A stretch of DNA of 64,000 nt from Gammaproteobacteria bacterium (lineage in GTDB: Bacteria > Pseudomonadota > Gammaproteobacteria > Xanthomonadales > SZUA-36), in assembly GCA_030428105.1 (NCBI GenBank), contig JAUIBE010000003.1, positions 186,001 to 250,000 of the forward strand, in the 5' to 3' direction. Of the stretch, positions 29,132-37,544 are shown one piece after another. Below the pieces are notes generated by a model. It did not search any database, was not told the DNA's origin, and saw only the letters and a list, made by a program, of their open reading frames with translations. The stretch's first letter is position 1. Every line of letters begins with the position of its first letter. A program made the position numbers and the translations under genes.

Positions 29132-29252
29132 CGCCACCAAAACAGCCACCGCCCAGCGCTGAAACCCGCCACCCCGCTAGCTTACTGGCCTGCAGCAACC
29201 ATTCCACTGCGTATGGAAAGCCGTAACGGACACCCGCAACCGCTCCACTCAC

Positions 29253-29269
29253 TGCACCAACATGGTGCA
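29253..29269. promoter_or_regulatory. NtrC box upstream of the PII gene
   Basis: TGCACCAACATGGTGCA is a perfect dyad and matches the NtrC consensus at every defined position. It lies 121 bp upstream of the sigma-54 promoter, and also 130 bp upstream of the divergent TonB receptor gene at 29398. Confidence 0.9.
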
Positions 29270-29397
29270 ATCACTCAAACAACAGCACCCGAATCAGGCA
29301 GGGCGACCTGTACAAAACGCTGTGAAAAACGGCCGAAGGTGTATAGTAAAAGTGCTATATAAGGCACCACCGGCATGTCCGGTAAAGGAGAAAATCA

Positions 29398-31776
29398 ATG
29401 ACTCGCACAGGCATTTTGTTTTTCACCGCTTTCTCTCTGGTTTTCGGCTCCCCCTGGGTTTTCGCCCAATCTGACGCAGACGAATTATTCATGGAAGAGG
29501 TCCTGGTAACCGCGCGTAAGCGTGAAGAGACCCTCCAGGATGTTCCGTTTTCCGTGTCAGCGCTGACCGAACGGCAGATGCAGGAACGCGGCATGATGAA
29601 CCTCGAGGACGTGTCACGTAACGTGGCCTCGTTCTCAGTTCAAAATCTCGGACCTGGCCAGAGCCAGGTTGCTATTCGCGGCGCCTCGGCCGGACAGATT
29701 GTCCGCGACCAACCCGGCGTCAAGGAACAGGTGGGCGTTTACCTGGATGAATCCGTCATCTCGCTCTCGCTGTTCACCCCTGATCTCGACCTTTATGACA
29801 TGGCCCGCGTGGAAGTGCTGCGCGGCCCGCAGGGCACCCTGTTTGGTTCCGGCTCGCTTTCCGGCACCGTGCGTTACATCACCAACCAGCCCGATGAAAC
29901 CGAATCTTCGTACGGTTTCGAGGCCGGCCTGAACACCATCGATAATGGCGGCACCGGCTGGACCATAAAGGGCTACCTGAATTCGCCGATGGGCGACAAC
30001 GCGGCCTCGCGCCTGACCTTCTGGTATGACGACATCCCCGGTTACATCGACAGCCACCAACCCGGCGGCGGGATGAACGAGGATTACAACGATGGCAGCC
30101 GCTACGGTGGCCGCTTCGCGATCAAGCTCAATACCAAGGAAAACCTCACGGTTACCCCACGCCTGGTGTTCCAGAACGTGGACATGAACGGCTGGAACCG
30201 AACCGACACGTTCAACATCCTGGCCAACCCCTACACCACCAGCCGTCCGCAGGTGAACATCGGCGAGGACGAGAACTTCACCCAGTTTGATGAACCGTTC
30301 ACCGACGAGTTCTTCCTGGCCGACCTGACCATTGCCTACGATTTTGAAAATGGCCTGACGCTGACCTCGATCACCTCGTTCACCGACCGCGACATCCTGG
30401 TGGTGCGCGACGCCACGGCGCTGACCGCCAGCATCACCGGCGGCTCGATTGGCCTGGGTGAAGACGTGTACACCCTGGATGCACCGCTGGATGACTTCAC
30501 CAAGGTCGAAGGCTGGACCCAGGAACTGCGCATTGGCGGCGGCAGCGAAACCTTCGCCTGGGTGGCCGGCGTGTTCTACAGCAGCTTCGATCGCCACTAC
30601 GGCCAGAACCTGCTGGTGCCCGGCTTTGAAGACCTGACCGGCATTCCCACCGCCGGCTTTATCGCCCCGAAAGATGGCCTGTTCTGGTCGGACCTGATGT
30701 ACAACTTCGACCAGTTGGCGCTGTTTGGTGAGGCCACCTGGGCGGTGGGCGATGCGCTGGATATTACCGCCGGCGTTCGTTACTACGACTTCGATGAAAG
30801 CCGCGTGCAGTCGTTCGACGGCATCTTCGCCGACCCCGGCACCACGCTGGGCGACACCGATGCCGATGGCTTTGCGCCGCGCATCATGGCGGATTACCAC
30901 CTGAACGACGACATGTCGATCAATGCCCAGATCTCCAAAGGCTTCCGTTTGGGCGGCATCAACGACCCGCTTAACGTTCCGCTGTGCACGCCGGAAGATT
31001 TGGTGACCTTCGGCGGCCGTGAGAACTGGGATGACGAGGAGCTGTGGAACTACGAGATCGGCTTCAAATCGACCATCATGGGTGGCCGCGGCACCTTCAA
31101 CGTGGCCGCGTTCTACCAGGACATCAAGGACCTGCAGGCCACGGTTACCGCTGGCTCGTGCTCATCGCGCGTGGTGTTCAACGTGCCTGAAGCGCACAGC
31201 GCCGGCCTGGAAATGGAACTGGCCATTCAGCAGACCGAACGCTTTGACTGGGCGCTGACCGCCAGCATCATCGATGCCGAGCTGGATTCCACCGTGACCT
31301 CCACGGATTCATCCGGCAACACCACCGTGGTGGGCGGCATCCAGGAAGGCAACCGCCTGGCCACCGTGCCCGAGTTCCAGGCAGCCGCAGCGGCCACCTA
31401 TAGCTGGCCGACCGGCGGTGAATGGGAAGGCTACGTGACCGGCCTGCTGCAGTACGTGGGCGACCGCTACACCCAGATCGGCGACCAGGCTGAAGGCTTC
31501 GGCACCGTTCCGCTGTATGCGTTCGACCCCAACAACATTGGCGGCCCGTACACGCAGGACTTCTTCGTGTTCGACCCGCTGATGGATGACTACACGGTGG
31601 GCAACGTGCGCATTGGCATGCGTAACGAAATGTGGGACCTGAGCTTCTACGTGAACAACTTCACCGATGAGCGCGCCGAGCTGGCGCTGGACCAGGAACG
31701 CGGCACCCTAGCCCGGGTGGGTTACCTGACCAATCAGCCCCGTACTTTTGGTGTACTCGCGCGTTACGACTTCTAA
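29398..31776 (+). CDS. TonB-dependent outer-membrane receptor
   Basis: A 792-residue receptor with signal peptide (GILFFTAFSLVFGSPWVFAQ), TonB-box-like EEVLVTARKREETLQDVP, a plug domain with RVEVLRGPQGTLFGSGSLSG, and a barrel ending LARYDF. It belongs to the broad class common in sphingomonads and marine Gammaproteobacteria that take up plant- or alga-derived small molecules; no substrate can be assigned. AAAGGAG precedes the ATG, and a classic terminator follows the stop. It is divergent from the PII gene, whose NtrC box lies in the shared 324-bp intergenic; any nitrogen control of this receptor is speculation. Confidence 0.92.
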   Translation: MTRTGILFFTAFSLVFGSPWVFAQSDADELFMEEVLVTARKREETLQDVPFSVSALTERQMQERGMMNLEDVSRNVASFSVQNLGPGQSQVAIRGASAGQIVRDQPGVKEQVGVYLDESVISLSLFTPDLDLYDMARVEVLRGPQGTLFGSGSLSGTVRYITNQPDETESSYGFEAGLNTIDNGGTGWTIKGYLNSPMGDNAASRLTFWYDDIPGYIDSHQPGGGMNEDYNDGSRYGGRFAIKLNTKENLTVTPRLVFQNVDMNGWNRTDTFNILANPYTTSRPQVNIGEDENFTQFDEPFTDEFFLADLTIAYDFENGLTLTSITSFTDRDILVVRDATALTASITGGSIGLGEDVYTLDAPLDDFTKVEGWTQELRIGGGSETFAWVAGVFYSSFDRHYGQNLLVPGFEDLTGIPTAGFIAPKDGLFWSDLMYNFDQLALFGEATWAVGDALDITAGVRYYDFDESRVQSFDGIFADPGTTLGDTDADGFAPRIMADYHLNDDMSINAQISKGFRLGGINDPLNVPLCTPEDLVTFGGRENWDDEELWNYEIGFKSTIMGGRGTFNVAAFYQDIKDLQATVTAGSCSSRVVFNVPEAHSAGLEMELAIQQTERFDWALTASIIDAELDSTVTSTDSSGNTTVVGGIQEGNRLATVPEFQAAAAATYSWPTGGEWEGYVTGLLQYVGDRYTQIGDQAEGFGTVPLYAFDPNNIGGPYTQDFFVFDPLMDDYTVGNVRIGMRNEMWDLSFYVNNFTDERAELALDQERGTLARVGYLTNQPRTFGVLARYDF

Positions 31777-31800
31777 CTATTCGCGCATTGGGCAAGAAGA

Positions 31801-31831
31801 AAGACACCGCCAACCGGCGGTGTCTTTTTTT
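31801..31831 (+). terminator. Intrinsic terminator after the TonB receptor gene
   Basis: AAGACACCGCC-AACC-GGCGGTGTCTT forms an 11-bp stem with a 4-base loop, followed by a T run. It can also serve the convergent NSS transporter gene. Confidence 0.92.
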
Positions 31832-31853
31832 GTGCGCGTGAGAATTTTGCGCG

Positions 31854-33230
31854 CTAGCCGCGCAAGCCCATCACCAGCGCCACCACCAGTACCGGCGGAA
31901 TCACGTAGCGCAGCATGAAGCGCACGAATGCGCCCAGCGCACCATCGGCAATGCCAAACGCTTCCAGGTTCACCAGCTTCGGCACCCGCCAGCCCATGAA
32001 GATGGCGGTGAGCGCGCCACCCAGCAGCAGGAAGATATTGGCGGCCAGGAAGTCGAGCGCAGTGAAGATGTTCATGCCCTCGAAGGCGGGAATGAAGTTG
32101 AGCGGGTAGAACTCGGCCCACTCGCCAAACGACATGATGGTAAGTAGCCCCACCGCCCAGCCCAGGATGCACATCCACAGCGCGGCCGCGCGGCGCGGAA
32201 TGCGCCAGTGTTCATCCAGCCACGCCACGCAGGCCTCGGCGCAACCGATGCACGAAGACACCGCCGCCACGATAAGCAGCAGAAAGAACAGCGCGCCAAA
32301 GAAATGCCCGCCGGGCATCTGCCCAAAGGCCAGCGGTAAGGTCTGGAACAACAGCCCCGGCCCGGCCGAGGGCTCCATGCCAAAGGCGAACACGATGGGG
32401 AAGATCATGAAGCCGGCCATCAGCGCCACGCCGGTATCGATAAAGATGATGAGCAGCGCCGAGCGCGGCACGCTGAAGTGGTCGGGCAGGTAAGAGCCAA
32501 AGACCACCATGCCGGCCAGGCCGATGCCAATGGAGAAGAACGCCTGGCCCAGCGCCGCCATCACCATCGAGAAACTCACTTTCGACCAGTCGGGCTGAAG
32601 CAGGAAGGAAAGGGTTTTGGGCATGTCGCCCTCAACCGCGCTGTAAATGACCATGACGATAAGCGCGGCGAACATGGCCGGCATCAGCACACGCGCGGCG
32701 CGTTCCACGCCCTTTTGCACACCCTGGCGAATGACCACGGCGATCACCAGGTAGACGATGGTGGTCCAGAACAGCAGGCGCCCGGGGCTGCCGGTGAGTT
32801 CACCAAACATGTTGGCCGACTCCACCGCCTGCAGGCCATCGAAGTGATTGAGCGAGGCGCGGATAAAGTAATCGAAGGTCCAGCCGGTGATGACCGTGTA
32901 GTAGGAAAGAATGATGAACACGCAGAACACCGCCAGCGTGCCCGCCGCACCCCAGCGCGGCGAAGCGCCGACCTTGGCGGCGACATTGCGGTAACTGCCG
33001 GTGGAGCTACTGCGGCCCAGGCGGCCGATGCCCAGTTCGCTCATCAACAGCGGCAGGCTAATCAGCAGCGCACACGCCAGGTAAATGAGCAAAAACGCGC
33101 TGCCGCCGTTGTTGCCCACCACGTACGGAAAGCGCCAGATATTGCCCAGCCCCACCGCAAAACCGACCGCCGCAAGCAAAAACCCCCAGCGCGTTGACCA
33201 AAGTTCTCTTCCCCCACCACCTGCAGCCAT
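31854..33230 (-). CDS. Sodium-dependent NSS family transporter
   Basis: A 458-residue inner-membrane symporter of the neurotransmitter:sodium family, which takes up amino acids with sodium. The first helix has the signature WSTRWGFLLAAVGFAVGLGNIWRFPY, containing the unwound sodium and substrate site, and about 11-12 hydrophobic helices follow. The ATG start has GGAG upstream. It is divergent from an aspartate/aromatic aminotransferase gene 66 bp away, which suggests uptake and transamination of the same amino acid, probably aromatic or branched; this is inference. Confidence 0.9.
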   Translation of the reverse strand: MAAGGGGRELWSTRWGFLLAAVGFAVGLGNIWRFPYVVGNNGGSAFLLIYLACALLISLPLLMSELGIGRLGRSSSTGSYRNVAAKVGASPRWGAAGTLAVFCVFIILSYYTVITGWTFDYFIRASLNHFDGLQAVESANMFGELTGSPGRLLFWTTIVYLVIAVVIRQGVQKGVERAARVLMPAMFAALIVMVIYSAVEGDMPKTLSFLLQPDWSKVSFSMVMAALGQAFFSIGIGLAGMVVFGSYLPDHFSVPRSALLIIFIDTGVALMAGFMIFPIVFAFGMEPSAGPGLLFQTLPLAFGQMPGGHFFGALFFLLLIVAAVSSCIGCAEACVAWLDEHWRIPRRAAALWMCILGWAVGLLTIMSFGEWAEFYPLNFIPAFEGMNIFTALDFLAANIFLLLGGALTAIFMGWRVPKLVNLEAFGIADGALGAFVRFMLRYVIPPVLVVALVMGLRG

Positions 33231-33296
33231 CTTGTTCTCCTTTTTAGGGTGTGCTGAGGGTACTATGTTAAGCCCACACCGACACGGAGAGAAAAA

Positions 33297-34490
33297 GTGA
33301 CGCTCGACAAGCTGAAAGAGATTCCACCCGACGCAATTCTGGGCCTCATGACGGCTTATCAGGCGGACGAATCCCCCGACAAGATTGACCTGACCGTGGG
33401 TGTGTACAAGGACAGCCAGGGCAAGACCCCGGTGATGCGCGCGGTGGCCGAATCAGAACGCCGGCTGGTAGCTGCGCAGACCAGCAAAGCCTACCTGCCG
33501 CCGCTGGGCGTGGCCGGGTTTCGTGACGGCATCAGGAAAATGGTGCTGGGGCCGGTGGATGGCGCGGTGGAATCGCGCACCGCGGTGATCCAGACCCCCG
33601 GCGGCTGCGGCGCGCTGCGCGTGGCGGCCGACATGTACCGCCGCACCAGCACCGAGGACGTGGTGTATTTGAGCAACCCCACCTGGGGCAACCACCGCGG
33701 CCTGATGGGCGCGGCCGGCCTGGCGCTGGAAGAATACCCCTACTACAACCCGGCCACCCACGAACTGGAAGTGGACGAAATGCTGGACAAGCTCTCGCGC
33801 ATACCGCCGCAGAGCCTGATTGTGCTGCAGGCCTCGTCGCACAACCCCACCGGCGAAGACCCCGACGCCGACACCTGGAAGCAGGTGATCGACATTATTG
33901 AAGAGCGCGGCATCTTGCCGCTGTTCGACCTAGCCTACCAGGGCCTGGGCGATGGCCTGGATGAAGACGCCGCGGTGATCCGCGCCGCCGCCGAGCGCCT
34001 GCCGGAAATGTTCGTGGCGGTGTCGTGCTCAAAGAACTTCGGCCTGTACCGCGAGCGCACCGGCGCCCTGCTGGCCATCGGCAAAGACCCCAGCCAAAAG
34101 AAAGTGCTGGAAACCCAGGCCGCCAACGTGGCCCGCGGCTGCTACAGCATGTCGCCCGCCCACGGCCCGCTCATCGTGGCCGGCATCTTCGAAGACCCCG
34201 AACTACACAAATTGTGGCTGGACGAAGTGGTGGAAATGCGCGGCCGCATCCAGGGCCTGCGCAAAAACTTCGCCCAGGCCCTGGCCAACGAACGCAGCGA
34301 CCTGGACACCACCTGGATTGCCGAACAACGCGGCATGTTCAGCCTGCTGGGCCTGACCCAGAGCGAAGTGGACACCCTGCGCGAAGAGCAACACCTGTAC
34401 ATGGTGCGCGATAGCCGCATCAACATTGCCGGGCTGCAGGATTCTAGTATTGAGCAGATTGCGGGGGTTGTGGCGCCTTTGATGAGTTAG
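33297..34490 (+). CDS. Aspartate/aromatic amino acid aminotransferase
   Basis: A PLP-dependent class I aminotransferase of 397 residues in the AspC/TyrB branch: VGVYKDSQGKTPVM, LPPLGVAGFRDGI, NPTWGNHRGLM, SSHNPTGEDP, DLAYQGLGDG, and the Schiff-base lysine in SCSKNFGLYRERTG. The start is a GTG with GAGA upstream. Divergent from the NSS transporter. It converts aspartate or aromatic amino acids to keto acids; preference cannot be resolved from sequence alone. It is the last gene with the local high-GC codon style before the AT-rich accessory stretch. Confidence 0.92.
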   Translation: MTLDKLKEIPPDAILGLMTAYQADESPDKIDLTVGVYKDSQGKTPVMRAVAESERRLVAAQTSKAYLPPLGVAGFRDGIRKMVLGPVDGAVESRTAVIQTPGGCGALRVAADMYRRTSTEDVVYLSNPTWGNHRGLMGAAGLALEEYPYYNPATHELEVDEMLDKLSRIPPQSLIVLQASSHNPTGEDPDADTWKQVIDIIEERGILPLFDLAYQGLGDGLDEDAAVIRAAAERLPEMFVAVSCSKNFGLYRERTGALLAIGKDPSQKKVLETQAANVARGCYSMSPAHGPLIVAGIFEDPELHKLWLDEVVEMRGRIQGLRKNFAQALANERSDLDTTWIAEQRGMFSLLGLTQSEVDTLREEQHLYMVRDSRINIAGLQDSSIEQIAGVVAPLMS

Positions 34491-34764
34491 GGTTTACCCT
34501 AATTAAGCCAGTGAGCCTCGCCGTTGCGGAGTATTCATTCTTGGTTGATCCTAATGAGAATTACTATGTTTCACGACCCCAGAATAGATACTGGCTCGCT
34601 TTTTTGGTCCAAATAAGCGTAGGATAAATATCGAAAAAAACAGAGGGGGTCTGGCCATTGTTCTGGCTAGAGCGGAAATAGTTAGCTCAGCAGTTCATCC
34701 AAGCTTGCTAATTGTAGCTATGCCTACTTTACCAACACACTACAAATCCTGAACGGCACTAGCG
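34491..34764. other. AT-rich left border of the accessory region
   Basis: Base composition drops sharply after the aminotransferase stop. I find no gene here. GTTAGCT at 34681-34687 resembles an integron core site (GTTRRRY) at six of seven positions and could be the left end of the first cassette, but no hairpin accompanies it. Confidence 0.35.
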
Positions 34765-35268
34765 GTGAACAAGTGGCAGTTGTTCTACGAGTACGCGAGA
34801 AAATCACTCGATGAGGACATTGAGCGATTTCAAATCATTGATGCAAAGGCAGAGAAGTTTCTAACGCTCGTGTCTGTTGTGGTTGTTGCGTTTTCCGGGA
34901 TAGTGCCCTGGGTATTTGACAATAATTTCCCGCCAAGCGATTTAGTAGGTTGGACATTAACAGTGGTTTTGGGGTTTGCCTTTCTGTGTCTGATGTCGTC
35001 CTGGAGCTTGCTATTTAGGAGCATAAAACTCGCACATGTTCCTCGAATGCCACTAGATGACCAAGTTGACAGCTTGTTTCGTGAAAAGGAGTTGCCTCAC
35101 ATCTACTATATGCTAACTAAAACATGTAGAACCGCTCTAGCGGTAAATCGCAAAGTAGTTGACGAAAAAGGAAAACTAATGCAATTGGCATATCGAGATA
35201 TTGCACTCTCTGCTTGGGCTGTTGCTATTAGTGTTGTATTAATTGCTATTTCGAAACTAAATCAATGA
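34765..35268 (+). CDS. PycTM/SLATT-like membrane protein, cassette 1
   Basis: A 167-residue protein with an acidic N-terminal helix leading to IDAKAEKFLTLVSVVVVAFSG, a second hydrophobic segment (LTVVLGFAFLCLMSSWSLL), an intracellular-like middle, and a C-terminal helix (IALSAWAVAISVVLIAIS). The DAKA motif before the first helix and the 2+1 helix layout resemble membrane effectors of the Pycsar/CBASS type (PycTM, SLATT). This is a similarity judged by eye; no nucleotide cyclase gene is adjacent. The GTG start has only a weak ribosome site. It is AT-rich relative to the chromosome and is followed 11 bp later by a small acidic gene and then an attC-like site. Confidence 0.6.
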   Translation: MNKWQLFYEYARKSLDEDIERFQIIDAKAEKFLTLVSVVVVAFSGIVPWVFDNNFPPSDLVGWTLTVVLGFAFLCLMSSWSLLFRSIKLAHVPRMPLDDQVDSLFREKELPHIYYMLTKTCRTALAVNRKVVDEKGKLMQLAYRDIALSAWAVAISVVLIAISKLNQ

Positions 35269-35279
35269 GGAAACCAATC

Positions 35280-35441
35280 ATGCCCGATGAAAACGATCAA
35301 AATCAGAGTTCATCGCAGTCCCAACAATCCACTTCCGAACCGGAATTTGATGAGACACCACCTGAAGTTGAGTTGGTGCTAAACAGTGAAGATCCTGACA
35401 AAGAGACAAGGCGAATCATTACTGAAACAAAGAAAAGGTGA
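35280..35441 (+). CDS. Small acidic hydrophilic protein, cassette 1
   Basis: A 53-residue ORF with a good GAGGA ribosome site 8 bases before the ATG, which overlaps the end region of the preceding membrane-protein gene's downstream gap by spacing of only 11 bp. The protein is rich in Ser, Gln, Glu and Asp (QNQSSSQSQQSTSEPEFDE) with a basic tail ending ETKKR. No helices or known domain. It ends immediately before the first attC-like site, as a cassette gene would, so I consider it a real second gene of that cassette. A partner or modulator of the membrane protein is possible. Confidence 0.6.
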   Translation: MPDENDQNQSSSQSQQSTSEPEFDETPPEVELVLNSEDPDKETRRIITETKKR

Positions 35442-35442
35442 G

Positions 35443-35502
35443 ACATAACAAGCCATTAAAGGCGGACACCGTAAACGGTGCCGCTTAACTCAAGCATTAG
35501 CG
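35443..35502 (+). other. attC-like recombination site 1
   Basis: A 60-bp imperfect palindrome directly after the small acidic gene. The left box ACATAAC fits the R'' consensus (RYYYAAC) with one mismatch, the centre forms a CACCGT-AA-ACGGTG hairpin flanked by AAGGCGG and CCGCTT, and the right box is ATTAGCG where GTTRRRY is expected. The arrangement and length match short integron attC sites. Confidence 0.75.
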
Positions 35503-35513
35503 CTTCGCAAGGA

Positions 35514-36320
35514 ATGGCCGTCTCATTAGATGATGTGGAACTCAAGATAGCTCGGAGTCGCGATCAAGCTGAGGCGCTTCAAGAGGAGATAGTCGAGTTC
35601 TGTGAAGATAATCCAATATCACTCAGGGCAGCTTATAGGTCTGAGAAACGCGGCGTAAACCTTATCTGCCAGATGGACCAGATGCGCATACCGTTGAAGG
35701 AATGGAGCATCAAAATGGGTGAGGCAGTTTATTCTTTGCGGAGCGCTCTAGATAACTTAATTTTCGCGTGCGCTAGAATTAAATCGGACCCCCCAACAGA
35801 CCCAAGGGCACTCAAGTTTCCGATAATCCAGGATAGGACTCAATACCAAAACGCTGCTCGAAAAATTGCTCCACAACTACCCCGTCAGATTTCTGAGCTG
35901 CTTGAGAAGATTCAACCATTCCAAAGAGACCAGGCAAACGTGGGCGGAGAGCCAGAATATGATCCACTGGTCCTATTGAATTGGATAAGCAATCATGACA
36001 AGCACCGAATGCCGATTCCGTTTTTGATCCCTCCCAGTGAAATTCATTTCAGCCAAGCATGCAAATTTGAATCAGAGGAGGATGCATGTGCCAATACGCC
36101 TCCTGATGTCCTGATACATACCAAACCACTCGAGCATGACGAAATTGTGATGGAGTATCGGACCAAGCACCCTGTCCAATGGGTTCAAGGCAATTTCACT
36201 ATCACTGCCAACGTTGCATTTGAATCTCACAAAGGCGTCCGTGGCTTTAATGAAGCTATCAATCAATTGACGTGGTACACAGGACTAGTGATTGATGAGT
36301 TTAAAAAACACGTACCTTAG
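35514..36320 (+). CDS. Uncharacterised protein, cassette 2
   Basis: A 268-residue protein beginning MAVSLDDVELKIARSRDQAE; I chose ATG 35514 because the longer frame starts inside the attC-like site. It has no signal peptide or membrane helix. The region SLRSALDNLIFACARI followed about 95 residues later by ISNHDKHR is a pattern found in many orphan bacterial proteins with HEPN-like helical folds; I cannot assign a function. It is AT-richer than the chromosome and enclosed by two attC-like sites, as expected of a mobile cassette. Confidence 0.7.
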   Translation: MAVSLDDVELKIARSRDQAEALQEEIVEFCEDNPISLRAAYRSEKRGVNLICQMDQMRIPLKEWSIKMGEAVYSLRSALDNLIFACARIKSDPPTDPRALKFPIIQDRTQYQNAARKIAPQLPRQISELLEKIQPFQRDQANVGGEPEYDPLVLLNWISNHDKHRMPIPFLIPPSEIHFSQACKFESEEDACANTPPDVLIHTKPLEHDEIVMEYRTKHPVQWVQGNFTITANVAFESHKGVRGFNEAINQLTWYTGLVIDEFKKHVP

Positions 36321-36332
36321 TGGTGCAACAGG

Positions 36333-36392
36333 CCTAACAAATCATTCAAGGCGGACGCTGTAAACGGCACCGCTTAGTTCCAAAGTAATGCA
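36333..36392 (+). other. attC-like recombination site 2
   Basis: A second 60-bp element, starting 12 bp after the cassette 2 stop. R'' is a perfect GCCTAAC; the centre is GCTGT-AA-ACGGC inside AAGGCGG/CCGCTT; the right box is GTAATGC. The stem bases differ from site 1 but still pair (one T-G wobble), which points to selection on the folded form. Confidence 0.78.
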
Positions 36393-36412
36393 CCCTTCCG
36401 AAACCTTCTGAT

Positions 36413-37414
36413 ATGACTGAGCATTCAAGAGTGCTCAGGTTCTTGGAGGGTGAGCGAAGGAGACTGAAAGCCAAAGATCTCGCGTACAGGGTCATGGTAT
36501 TTGATCCGCGTGGAATGTATCCAAGCGGGACCTTTCATGTTGAGAATGGTTTTTTCCACGCTTCCGAAGAAATCGCCTTCTCAGTCGTGAAAGGAGAGTC
36601 TTGGGAAGCCCAAGATCCAGAAGTTCGATTCTCAGAGTTTGACTGGGCTTCACCGCAAGAACTTCGCCTACTTGCATCATTACTGCTCTGCGAAAAGAGG
36701 GGTGATGCCTATGTTAGGTTTTATCCAATTGTTAGGTATGGACACCTTTTGGATGCCGAAGACCTCGATTTGTCTAGTTCTCGCATTGTTGAAAAGATAT
36801 CTGAACTTTTGCTTGACCTGGCCCGCGAATCCAAAGGCGCACCAAGTAGACCCCGCATCGAAAGGTGCCTTGATGCGCCTTACAGCTTAGTTTCGCCAGA
36901 CCGGTACGCGATCTCTCGGCTTCCTGAGTTTTGGCATCACCTTTCAAGCAGGAACTATGTGGCACTACGAGGGATTTACGCCTTAATCAAATCTGACATG
37001 CTGTCATGTCACTACGAGTTCTACGAAGAATCCATCATTTCCTTGTACATTTCGTTAGAAGCTTCGTTTTCACTTGTGATGCGCCAGCTGAGAAACTGCG
37101 GTATCGACAATCCATCAGCTCATGACGCTGCGGTTTGGCTTCATGAGCATTTTGACAAGCCATTTGGAATACCAGAGCCTGATTCCACCGAACGCTATTT
37201 TCATGATTTCTACGAGGGGCGAGTAATGACCCTCCACCCGGCGAGTCGATATGGAGATTCGCCGTACGCTCCAATCATGCATGATGATGCTCCCCATCTA
37301 CGCAGATCACTGAGGGAAGTGTTTGCATATCTCGTAACAGGTACGCACGGAAATGACTACGCCGAGGATTTGCGAATGCACGAAATACGCTATGGTCCAC
37401 GCTCCGGTGCATAA
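36413..37414 (+). CDS. Uncharacterised protein, cassette 3
   Basis: A 333-residue cytoplasmic protein with no membrane helix. The C-terminal third (ESIISLYISLEASFSLV, then DFYEGRVMTLHPASRYG and LRRSLREVFAYLV) is helical and resembles ApeA-type HEPN domains, a family with RNase members in antiphage systems; this is an eye-level similarity. The N-terminal 180 residues are unfamiliar. It is bounded by attC-like sites 2 and 3. Confidence 0.7.
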   Translation: MTEHSRVLRFLEGERRRLKAKDLAYRVMVFDPRGMYPSGTFHVENGFFHASEEIAFSVVKGESWEAQDPEVRFSEFDWASPQELRLLASLLLCEKRGDAYVRFYPIVRYGHLLDAEDLDLSSSRIVEKISELLLDLARESKGAPSRPRIERCLDAPYSLVSPDRYAISRLPEFWHHLSSRNYVALRGIYALIKSDMLSCHYEFYEESIISLYISLEASFSLVMRQLRNCGIDNPSAHDAAVWLHEHFDKPFGIPEPDSTERYFHDFYEGRVMTLHPASRYGDSPYAPIMHDDAPHLRRSLREVFAYLVTGTHGNDYAEDLRMHEIRYGPRSGA

Positions 37415-37468
37415 CAATTCATTGAAGGCGGCCGCCATAAATGGTGCCGAATAATTCCAACTTTGCCC
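37409..37468 (+). other. attC-like recombination site 3
   Basis: A third 60-bp element overlapping the cassette 3 stop. R'' is GCATAAC; the central hairpin is GCCAT-AA-ATGGT within AAGGCGG/TGCCGAAT; the right box (TTTGCCC) has drifted most from GTTRRRY. It marks the right end of the recognisable array. Confidence 0.68.
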
Positions 37469-37544
37469 CCCAAAGCAACCGCTGACAGTCTTCCGAGGAC
37501 ATGACCGATATCGCTGAGCCTCTCCACCGCGCTACAAAAGCGAA

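Noticed and set aside
34681-34687. GTTAGCT as an attI or cassette left core site
   Set aside because: It matches the core consensus at six of seven positions but stands alone without paired boxes, so I list it only as a note on the array border.
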